Shown here piece after piece: positions 1-8,374 of a DNA stretch of 64,000 nt; positions within the stretch are counted from its first letter, which is position 1, and every line of letters starts with the position of its first letter. Under the pieces are notes generated by a model. It was not told the origin of the DNA. It made no database searches and saw only the letters and a list, made by a program, of their open reading frames with translations. The stretch lies in contig VXIS01000167.1 of NCBI GenBank assembly GCA_008704415.1, positions 1 through 64,000 of the forward strand. Reading direction: 5' to 3'. This DNA is from Sphaerosporella brunnea (taxonomy: Eukaryota; Ascomycota; Pezizomycetes; Pezizales; Pyronemataceae). A program made the translations under genes and the position numbers.

Positions 1-1
1 T

Positions 2-454
2 AATTATCAAGTCGGAGACAAGGTCTGGCTTGATGCCCGGAATTGGAAGACTTGGCGTCCAGCCAGTAAGCTGGACAATAAGCGTCACGGCCCGTTTGAG
101 GTTACCGAGAAGGTCTCGGCATACGCCTACCGCCTCCAGCTCCATGAGGATATGCACGTTCACCCAGTCTTCCACGTCTCCCTCCTGGAACCGGCACCCG
201 ATGATCCCTACCCGGGACAACGACAGGACCCACCACCTCCGATGGAGATTGAGGGCGAGCAGGAGTGGTTTGTCGATCGGATATTGGACTCCCGACTGCA
301 TGGACGGTGGCGTAAGCTCCAGTATTTGGTCAAGTGGACCGGCTACGATCGGCCAAAGTGGGAACCAGCCGAGATGGTCAATGGTCTGAAAGCTATCGAT
401 CGCTTCCACAAGGCCTATCCGGACAAGCCGGGGCCTCTGCCGGAAGATGAATGA
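2..454 (+). mobile_element. Ty3/gypsy chromovirus pol C-terminus (element A, 5' part outside window)
   Basis: The frame is open from the window edge to TGA at 454. It encodes the end of an integrase: a GPF-type core (KRHGPFEVTEKV, then HPVFHVSLLEP) followed by a chromodomain. The chromodomain runs from about EWFVDRILDSR through LQYLVKWTGY and WEPAEMV to the final PLPEDE. Integrases with this C-terminal chromodomain are the mark of chromoviruses, which use it to target heterochromatin during integration. A purine tract (about 476-485) and an LTR follow immediately, the normal 3' layout. Only the last 150 residues are visible, so whether the element is intact cannot be judged. The visible part has no stop or frameshift. 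Confidence 0.9.
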
Positions 455-488
455 GCTTCGCCGGAGCTCAGCCGTAGGAGGGGGATAC

Positions 489-1000
489 TGTCACGGCGCA
501 AGTTGGATGGAGTCTTCCGACTAAGCTACCGGCTTTTACTCTCGATGGAATCGGCTGGAACTCTCAGATCTAAGACTTCAAAGGATGCTGATTCATTTGC
601 TACTCTCAGATTTATCTCCCCCGTGGATGGTTGTCACGTAGTGAGGTTCGGAAGTGGGGGTTGTTTGTGGTGTCGTGATGAGGCTCTATAGGGAGGCTCG
701 GTGGGATGGCTCCGAGCCGAGGTTATGTTCGGCTACCACGTGGCGCGGCGCACCGCGCTCACGTGATTGCTATAAGGGGCCTTCGCTTCCGCTTTGTTGT
801 TCGTTTTCCTTTCCTCTTTACTGAACCTTCGTATGTCAATCTGAGTACCTTCGTTCCAATCTGAATCCTGACCGTGCGCATCGCGCCTCTTGTCCGGCCT
901 CTTGTCCTGCCTTTGGATCTTGTCCCAGCTCTCGTTCTTGCCCCCTCTGTACGCGAGTACCTTGGGCCCCTGCAGTCTGTTCTCGACCCTCTCCGTTACA
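489..1000 (+). repeat. 3' LTR of element A
   Basis: This 512-bp segment begins TGTCACGGCGCAAG just after the polypurine tract of element A and ends CCGTTACA, so it has the TG...CA ends of an LTR. It shares its first 14 bases, a CACGTG-rich promoter-like core and its 3' end with the shorter LTR at 1105-1394. A TATA-like CTATAAGG lies near 770. The bases after it (CTGGA, 1001-1005) would be the target-site duplication; the matching left copy is outside the window. Confidence 0.8.
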
Positions 1001-1069
1001 CTGGAAGCCGTTGATCGTTTCCATAACGAGTACCCCCACAAACCAGGACCATTACCAGAAGATGATTGA
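1001..1069 (+). pseudogene. Tail of a second Ty3/gypsy pol gene (element B)
   Basis: Reading from 1001, the frame gives LEAVDRFHNEYPHKPGPLPE and ends EDD plus TGA at 1069. It aligns with the last residues of element A (AIDRFHKAYPDKPGPLPEDE), so it is the end of the chromodomain region of a related but distinct element. It starts abruptly at the LTR A boundary. That fits element A having inserted into element B near its 3' end. A purine tract (AAGGAGGAGG, 1091-1100) and LTR B follow. Confidence 0.8.
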
Positions 1070-1104
1070 GCTTCGTCGGAACTCAGTCCTAAGGAGGAGG
1101 ATAC

Positions 1105-1394
1105 TGTCACGGCGCAAGGTTAAGTGAAGGCTCGGTGTTAGGGTTAGGGTGTCAAGTGACGCGACGCACCGCGGTCACGTGACGGCGGGGTATATATAGA
1201 GCGGCTTCGTTTGTTTTTGTTCTTTCTTTCTTTCCTTCTTTCTTCACTGAACCTTTGTACTACAATCTAAGCACATCTGTTCACCTCCGACTCGACTCCG
1301 ATCTCCGTACGTAACCCCCATCTCCGACCCATAACCTCCAACCACACGAGTATCTTGGGCCCCCTCTGACTACCCTCCGAGCTATACCGTTACA
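1105..1394 (+). repeat. 3' LTR of element B
   Basis: This 290-bp segment starts TGTCACGGCGCAAGG and ends ACCGTTACA. It is 222 bp shorter than LTR A but shares both ends and the core (GCACCGCG next to CACGTGA). It has a clear TATA box (tatatataga, 1191-1200) followed by a pyrimidine-rich stretch. Two copies of TTAGGG (1138-1149) are present here and not in LTR A. Downstream sequence belongs to a Tc1/mariner relic, so element B inserted into a DNA transposon. Confidence 0.75.
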
Positions 1395-1830
1395 GCGGGT
1401 AGTTGATGCTGAAGAACGGAAAGCGATGCATATCAACACTTTTTACTGGCCGTCACACTCCCCTGACCTTAATACAATTGAGCGTTGTTGGGACTATGAG
1501 AAGGTAAGTGTCAAATCTTTCCTGCGTGACATCTGTTTGACTTGTTTTGCTGCTAGGACGATATCAGCTGTTATCAGTTCAACGGCGCCAGCAAAGAGCA
1601 AATAGCAAAGGCGACGGTACACCCAGCAACCCCTGGTGTCTGTTCTCGTTGTATTCTACGGGTTTCTACGCGTCGGGACACCACAATTCTTACTGATTGA
1701 ACAGACTACACTGTTAAGCACCTGGAATGCTTTACCGCAGACGTTGATTGAAGGAATGTGCAATGATTTTCACCTCAAATGCGAGCTTGTTATCAGGAAC
1801 GGGGGAAAGAATACTTTTTTGGTTAAATCT
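1395..1830 (+). pseudogene. Tc1/mariner-type transposase C-terminal relic
   Basis: One frame reads FYWPSHSPDLNTIERCWDYE (about 1440-1498). This is the WPxxSPDLNPIExxW signature around the last catalytic acidic residue of DDE Tc1/mariner transposases. About 200 bp further on, another frame reads TWNALPQTLIEGMC...IRNGGKNT, which resembles the C-terminal W-x-IP-x-x-I ... G-x-x-T segment of the family. The two pieces are in different frames; a GTAAGT...CTAG intron-like stretch (about 1504-1556) lies between. The N-terminal half is missing because LTR B abuts the relic. It is not expected to be functional. Confidence 0.65.
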
Positions 1831-2153
1831 TGTTTTTCTATTCACTCATTTTTTGGGTGATTTTTGTTGCCTCAACCAATCAGAAATTCTTTGACTTGGC
1901 ACTCGGCCGCCATAGTAGATTAGATTGGGTGTATAGATGGTTTATACAGGGTCGTGTACCACAGGGCGCTTGCACATAGGACCGACCAACACCGAGTTCA
2001 AGTAGTACTTTTACTTGCTCTCGCTGATCGTCAGTGCAGGCGAAGTTTACTGGCATTTTGGCGTTGTTGTGTGGTTGTCCGGGCGTTGTTGTGAATATTT
2101 TGACGTCGTCGGGCGATTTTTGGGTGTCGCTATTTTTTGGTGGCGAAAACACC

Positions 2154-2914
2154 ATGCCAGTGTACCGGCTTCTGAAGAAGAACGAGCTGGTATCTACGTG
2201 CCAGATCGAATCCACCATGTACCACAAGGATTTGATTGCACACAGCGCCGATGGGGAATATGCGAAGATGGCACGGCACCTCTGCGAATATTGTCATTTG
2301 ATATCGAGTGTGCTGGACGAAAGGGAATCTTCCCGTAGCCAGAACACGATCCTGTGATCTAGATGGCGAACATGGTGACTCGGTATGGAGAAGACAAACT
2401 GCGGAACTTGTTCTGTCTCGATTTGTGCTCCCTCATTATCAACACTCAGTTGTTCGAATTCCAGGACGAGAAGAAAATGCTGCTGGAGTGGAAGAACTTT
2501 GTGCAACAGGCAGATTATTGGTTACAACACGGCCAACTTCGAATGCCAGATCTTCTCGGCAGAGCAGAGCATTTGAGATCCAAAGATTTCCCGTATTGGA
2601 CCAGATCGTTGAACATGAAGACGCCGCGTGTCATACTTGTGCTTCTACGATATATTGTTTCTCTCTCGATCACCACCCAGAAACTCCCAGTTGCAATGAA
2701 GCCCAGCCAATCGCCGGAAGGCGACAGTTTGGGGAATCAAGAATGGCTCCAGACCCTTTTAGCCCCTCATTGCCGGAAAAGCACAGGGTGGAGTCACATT
2801 GAATTCAAACACCAGAGCACTCATTCGAATTCGCCATATAAAGTGACAGAGCCGGTAGCCTCTACTCCTGAAGACCCTCGATTGCACAAACCAGAGACAG
2901 GTAGGGACATTTAG
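2154..2914 (+). CDS. Hypothetical protein, one predicted intron
   Basis: I do not recognise this protein. ATG at 2154 opens [20 protein letters not shown] and runs to 2309. A 53-bp intron (2310-2362, GTGCTG...TCTAG, phase 0) would join it to a 184-codon open frame that ends at 2914. The product is 235 aa, soluble, mildly basic, with no signal peptide or membrane segment. The second exon ([15 protein letters not shown]... then [15 protein letters not shown]) looks like normal coding sequence, while the N-terminal exon is less certain. An in-frame ATG at 2034 would add 40 residues. It lies 148 bp upstream of the membrane-protein gene on the same strand. It could also be a degraded gene next to the transposon nest. 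Confidence 0.4.
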
Positions 2915-3062
2915 ACTGATGCGGTTAAGAAATCTCTTCTGATTGAGTTAGCCAAAGTACAGAACAGTTTCCACACCGGACTCGGATCCGAGCCTTTACC
3001 ATCTTGACAGTTTTCAAGGGCTTGCAACGGCATTCGAGCGTCACGGAAATACCATTGATACC

Positions 3063-4808
3063 ATGGCGGCCATTAGGAACACAGTCATTCTCTTCCTTGC
3101 TTCAGCCGCGATACCAGCCATTTGCGTTCCAGTGCCAGCCAACGGGCTCGAGCCAACCTACGTCCCCGAGCCGCGGCGGCGTGGCACTTTGGGCTTATTC
3201 TGGAGTTGCGCAGTGACATACGGCATCTGTATCTGGACGGCAGTTCACAAAGACATAGTTCCCTTTGTTGGCGTCAAGCATCGGCTCTACTACAAACTGC
3301 TGTGGGTTTTCACCGCATTTGTTCTCCCGGAATTTCTCCTCATCATTGCGCTGAGCCAGCTCCGCCAGGCGATGAAAGTTCGCGATCACTGGCGCAAACG
3401 CTTCCCAGATACACTGGGTCTACAGGGCGGATTTTTTCTGGTGATGGGTGGATATACCATTAAACGGAGCGTCTCGCCCGGGAAGCCGGAGATGCTCATC
3501 ACGTTGACGGAAAATGGATTCAAAAAACTTGTGGAAAGCATAGCGGAGATCGTCCCGGACCAACCTCCACCTCAACCGTCAATTTTCAAAAGGATACTTG
3601 AGAATCCGAAGATCTTAATCGGAAAAGGACCGAAACGCCTGAAGTCGGAGGCGGAGTTGCGGAAAGAAGCCAATTTGCAGGAACTGGCAACAACCTTTTT
3701 GGAGAATCCATTCGACAAAGAGCTGATTGAGGACAAGGGGAAGGCCGACAGCATTTCGAAAACAATCGTCAGCTTCCAGGCCCTTTGGATGCTGCTCCAA
3801 TGCATTGCGAGGAAGGCCAATGGCTTGCCGATCACTTTGGCCGAAACCCACGTGGCTATACAAATTGTGTATGCTGCTTTTATGTATGGTTGTTGGTGGT
3901 TTAAGCCGTTGGATGTCAGCGTTCCAATTTCGATTCCGGCAGATGACAAGCTGTGGTCACTGTTGCACCCTAAAAAAGAAGTAACTTCCGAAACTGAGAC
4001 AACACCTACCACCGAAGAAGAAGAAGCGAGACCTCTCTTAGAGACAACATCCAACAACAGACCATCAGCAAGACCAGGGGAATCTCTTTTCCAAGCGTCC
4101 TATGCGTCTCTATCACTGCCCATTAGTCGCCAGAATGAATCCAACTATAAACAAACCGACCTCTACGACAAAGACATGCCAATCGTCATAGAATACACCG
4201 AGTGGAACCACTACAACATGATTTACCGAATGTGCCACGTGGTTTTCTCGGGTTTTGCCTACAATCAAGACCACCTCTCCGAATTGGTCGGCATGGCTCT
4301 AAGTGCCCTCAACGGACTTCTACACGGACTGGCTTGGAATTCCCACTTCCCATCTCCAACGGAAGCCGTGCTTTGGAAACTCTCATGCTTTGGGATCGCA
4401 CTTTGCCCTCTGGCCACGTACTTTGTGTCATTGAGAGGCCCTTGCATCGAGGCTGCTGTAATTGCAGTATGGGATATCCGGTTTCGTGGCCAGTTTTGTG
4501 GCAAGGACAAGGCTAAAACGACCTCGATGGTTGCAGCCTGGAGGGATTATCGTCACACCAGGTATCATTCGGCCAGAATGATTGAGGCCAAAGTGACACG
4601 ACGCCAGTTTGAAGTTGAAGAAAGTCGTCGGGCGAACGGACGGCCAGAGTGGCGTTGGCTTCTCACGGTCGACATGGTGTGGTTGATGTTCTTGGGGTAC
4701 ACTATGTCAATCATGTATTTCGCGGTGGAGGCCTTTATCAGTATCAGAAGCCTGCCGGCTGGGTCTTATGATCTTCCATCATGGGCCAACCTTTTGCCCC
4801 ATATTTAG
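3063..4808 (+). CDS. Fungal multi-pass membrane protein with signal peptide, function unknown
   Basis: This single-exon gene encodes 581 aa. The N-terminus is a hydrophobic signal sequence (VILFLASAAIPAICVPVPA). It is followed by RRRGTLGLFWSCAVTYGICI and WTAVH, then KLLWVFTAFVLPEFLLIIAL. The pattern RGT...WSC...WTAVH...PE plus a basic linker is what I know from a large filamentous-fungal family of uncharacterised membrane proteins. Further hydrophobic segments lie near residues 228-245, 260-280, 405-425, 435-460 and 540-560. A hydrophilic acidic linker (about 295-370, with TTPTTEEEEA) separates the halves. A run of conserved aromatic residues (WNHYNMIYRMCHVVF) follows. The start is preceded by GATACC, a fair context. 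No catalytic motif is visible, so no function is offered. Confidence 0.8.
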   Translation: MAAIRNTVILFLASAAIPAICVPVPANGLEPTYVPEPRRRGTLGLFWSCAVTYGICIWTAVHKDIVPFVGVKHRLYYKLLWVFTAFVLPEFLLIIALSQLRQAMKVRDHWRKRFPDTLGLQGGFFLVMGGYTIKRSVSPGKPEMLITLTENGFKKLVESIAEIVPDQPPPQPSIFKRILENPKILIGKGPKRLKSEAELRKEANLQELATTFLENPFDKELIEDKGKADSISKTIVSFQALWMLLQCIARKANGLPITLAETHVAIQIVYAAFMYGCWWFKPLDVSVPISIPADDKLWSLLHPKKEVTSETETTPTTEEEEARPLLETTSNNRPSARPGESLFQASYASLSLPISRQNESNYKQTDLYDKDMPIVIEYTEWNHYNMIYRMCHVVFSGFAYNQDHLSELVGMALSALNGLLHGLAWNSHFPSPTEAVLWKLSCFGIALCPLATYFVSLRGPCIEAAVIAVWDIRFRGQFCGKDKAKTTSMVAAWRDYRHTRYHSARMIEAKVTRRQFEVEESRRANGRPEWRWLLTVDMVWLMFLGYTMSIMYFAVEAFISIRSLPAGSYDLPSWANLLPHI

Positions 4809-6202
4809 TCTTTTTGTTTTTCCTTTTGAAGCTTGGTGAGATAATTATGATGTGATTCTGTAGCGGATTTAGTTATGCGATTGATAATCTGAACTGAGAA
4901 TGGCAGCGGGCGCTGTGGAACTGCTGGTTGAGGGAAGTTGAATGACGAATTAGGAGGATGATCCAATTGCAGGACGGTCAGAAATCAACTTACAAACACA
5001 TGCTCCCACTCATTGGCTTCTCCTGATATTGTGCGAAATCTGAGCGTCAATCAACTCTTCTGCAGTTGACTCGACTCGGAGATCACTTCAGTTTTCGAGA
5101 ATTCCAAGCGACATTAAACTCTATAAGCCGACACTCACCTCTCTAATGCTCGCCAGGAGATCCTTAGATTCTGCCGGGTCACTGCCTCTCAGTTTTAGAA
5201 CATTCAGGAATTAACTTGTAAAAGAGAGACCGGAGTCTATTGAAGTCTTTCGAGCTGATGGTCGACGAGTGGCAGGTGGTGTCTCACTAGTTAAAGGACA
5301 TGATCGCTTGATCGATATACCTGTTTGAAGCAAGCTCTCTATGTGCGCTTCTGGTCAGAAGCAGACGCGCATGTAGATATCATGGGAACTGTCATTAGCC
5401 GCCGCCGCACCTTCAAGTTGGGTTATTCTCTAGAAATTTTACCAAACGATGCACACGGGCTTCTCACAAATTCGGTAGATAATAAGCTTCATACTAGTAC
5501 AAAGGGGATTATCGACAGTACCAAACGCCTACCATCGAAGCAATAGCTATAGTATAAAATACATAGACCTGTAATTCTTACAAGAATAACATGAGTCCAG
5601 CTCCAAGTGTTCTCCCCACCAATGACGACACTCTGCTCGACCACCATGCTTCCCCATACTTTTCCTTTCTGCTCTCCCGTAACTGACCGTGGATAGTCGG
5701 GGGATCAATTTGGTCATGACGACCCAGCAATTCTCAGTCAGCTTTTTGCCAAGTCTGGGGCTGATTTCCGCGATGGAAACGTGACGCCTCTCGTACTAGT
5801 ACATGGGACGACCGATCTTTCTGTCCGATCCACTTTTCCTTGACCTCCCTCGCAGTCCGCCTTTGTTCCAACATCCTCGAGACCCCAGATGAACATGAAT
5901 TCAACCTTAAGTTCCTCAACCCACCACTCCCAACCTTAAGGAATGAGTCCTAGGGTTTTTTTTGGTATGGCAATTTGTATTCCGGCGACAACTCCGCAGG
6001 TGTGTTTTGAATCCACATACACCATAATACAATTGACCGCCGTGCAATTGTATCTCAGTGGGGCGTATGATACAAAGAACCCCGGGTGCTCTGACAACTC
6101 GGGGCGGTCTCCATGGAAAGCGAGTACCTCTGGGACGGGTGACATCCGAGCCTCATTGCTCGCTACAGTACAAAAAGAATGGGCTTTTTAAGCGTCCGCG
6201 CC
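4809..6202. other. Intergenic, no gene seen
   Basis: The only open frames are short and lack recognisable domains: 5325-5546 on + and 5936-6145 on -. The stretch next to 6200 continues the minus-strand frames of the Tc1-like relic but with stops and no recognisable DDE motifs. This suggests the transposase C-terminus has decayed beyond recognition or was deleted. Base composition is mildly AT-rich near the 3' end of the membrane-protein gene. Confidence 0.6.
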
Positions 6203-6821
6203 TCAAATTTTTCCTGGACCACAACCGCGCGACTTGGGCCAGACCATAAACTTTGCCCCTGGACCCTTCTCGTAGGTTTGAACGCAGTCTTTGTGCCACT
6301 TTTCGTGCGCAGTTCGGAAGACCCAATCTGTTCGAGGATCCTGGCTCTTCTCCGCAGTGCACTCATCGCTCCACACCACCTTTCTAAAGGCTTCTTTTGT
6401 CCAATCCGCATGTGCCAGAGCCCAAGCTAGACGTAGCCTTGCTGCTTCAGCTGTCAGGCGAGGCCGCTTGGCCGCCCTCCACTTTCTAATGCCATGCCTG
6501 CGAAGGAACCTTTTGACCGTTCTAACCAACACGGTGGGCACCACCTTGTTGCGCAGTTCGCTAAACGGACGTCGTCGTCGGTCGCGGCTCGCCTCGTAAA
6601 GTAACTTCTGTCCATCGTGCTTGGTGATCAGAGGTGGTCTGCTGGAGATTCTGAGATTTTTGTATGAACCTCGCTCCTTGTAGCGCTGGAGGAAATTGTG
6701 GATGGTCGAACGCGGTCGGTTGATTTGCGACTTGATCTGGTCCAGTGAGCCCAGAATCTCGGAGCTCAATGATACGACCCTTCTCGAAGTCCGACAGCTG
6801 TTTCGTGAGTTCTTCGGTCAT
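6203..6821 (-). pseudogene. Tc1-like transposase, frameshifted and truncated
   Basis: On the minus strand, ATG at 6821 starts MTEELTKQLSDFEKGRIIEL, the usual helix-turn-helix opening of fungal Tc1-like transposases. Near 6744 the frame slips by one, and the protein continues as SLDQIKSQINRPRSTIHNFL. It then passes through KRFLRRHGIRKWRAAKRPRL to VVWSDECTAEK, the region of the first catalytic Asp, and to KFMVW. It stops at 6203, before the second and third acidic residues. This is therefore a dead copy. Its start codon faces LEA1 with 192 bp between, so the insertion lies in or near the LEA1 promoter. Confidence 0.85.
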
Positions 6822-7013
6822 GGTTGTTGTGTGGTGACGCGAGAAAGGGGGTGGGGTGAGTCGTCGCGCGCAGTGCGGCTCAAAGAATCCCATTCTTTTT
6901 GTATGTCTACAAGGCGTTGGGGACACGCGACGCGCTGTTCACGCCAGCTACAACCCCACCACTTGTCGCCGTTTATCAAACTACCGCATCTTCGACAAGT
7001 CAAAGCATTCACC

Positions 7014-7931
7014 ATGAGATTAACTTCGGAAGTTCTGGCAGCTGCGCCTAGCTACCTCAATCCCGTCAATGACCGAGAGCTGGCTCTCAGAGGTGCGTTT
7101 CCCAAAGAGCAGGTACTACACTTTTGATCTATGAGCTGTATTGAACACAAATATCCGCGACCTTGAAGGCCACAAGATCCCAGCGATCGAGAACCTGGGT
7201 GTTGCGGGGGTATGTCGCGTCACCATTCCTTTCTTTCTACGGGCAGGAAGAGGAGTTGACGACGCGAGTGATAGCCGCAAGATGCGATAGATTTCACGGA
7301 CAACGACATTCAGCAGTTGGGAAACTTCCCGCTGTCGGAACGGCTACAGACCCTCCTGCTGGCCAGAAACCGGATAGCTACGATACAGCCGGCCCTCGCG
7401 AACTCGCTGCCAAACCTTAGCGTTCTGATCCTGACCTCCAACAACCTTTCCGAGCTCGCCGACTTGGAGCCCTTGGGAAAGTTCAAGAGGCTCGTGCACC
7501 TATCTTTATTGGAGAACCCGGTTGCCAGGAAAGATGTAAGCGCTGCATTCTGCCATCGTGAGCACTGGGCAAAAGCTGACTCGTGGATGAAATCACAGCA
7601 CTATAGGCACTGGGTGATCTGGAAGTGTCCCTCCGTTCGATTCCTTGACTACCAAAAGGTCAAGGATGCCGAGAGAAAGCGCGCGCAGGAGCTTTTTGGA
7701 ACCGAGCAGGAACCAACGCCTCTGGCCTCTAAGATCATGGGCATCAAGTCGCGCACGTTCGATCTGGGAGAAGCTACCGGCGCCGGAAAGAAGGAGTATG
7801 CGGTGCGATTGACAGAAGCCGAAAAGCAGAAGATCCAGGAGAAGATCAAGACGGCCAAGAGCCTGGAGGAGATTGCGCGCTTGGAGCGCGAGTTGAGAGA
7901 GGGGCCTTCTGGCGATATGATGGAGGAATAA
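7014..7931 (+). CDS. LEA1: U2 snRNP protein A' (Lea1)
   Basis: U2A' binds U2 snRNA stem-loop IV together with U2B'' (Msl1) and is needed for stable U2 snRNP in pre-mRNA splicing. The model has four exons: 7014-7092, 7169-7209, 7275-7535 and 7599-7931, giving 237 aa. The start MRLTSEVLAAAPSYLNPVND is followed by the family core IPAIENLGVAG, then DAIDFTDNDIQQLGNFP. Leucine-rich repeats follow (RLQTLLLARNRIATIQ, LSVLILTSNNLSELADLEPL, LVHLSLLENPV), then the LRR cap (VRFLDYQKVKDAERKRA) and a basic, helical C-terminus. The third intron (63 bp) is a multiple of three without a stop, so retention would insert 21 residues. Length matches the family. Divergent from a dead Tc1-like copy upstream. Confidence 0.93.
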
Positions 7932-8374
7932 AGCACATGGGCGGATGCTCTTATACCCTTGTTGTACGCACCTCGTGATGTTTGAAGTGTAACGCTGTAG
8001 CTGGAATTTAGAAAGGCGTCGGTGCGGGTACTTGCACAACCTTGCAACTTAGACGATTATGCATGCTTGCCATCTGTCTGAATACTTCTGAGTGACCGGT
8101 GAGCGCTCGTTATCGAACGGGATCGACTAGAAAGCTGTGATTGGACAATACCCTTGGGGGGAGGGGGAGGCTAGTTGTGTGTGGAGTAGAGTGTTAACCT
8201 CCAACAACCTCACTTTCACGACGCACCCGCCTGAAGAATATCTACCGTTGAGCTGTTCTTGCATCCTTTCTTGCTTTTTTACCTTCAGCTTTACTTGAAA
8301 AGCGACACTTTCTCCCTCCTGCACACACATACCCGTCTTTTTGTTTGCCCCCCTTCACATCACCGCGCGCGTTC

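Noticed and set aside
733..1110. 125-codon minus-strand frame across LTR A and the tail of element B
   Set aside because: It runs antisense through an LTR and a recognised pol tail; no domain and no splice context.
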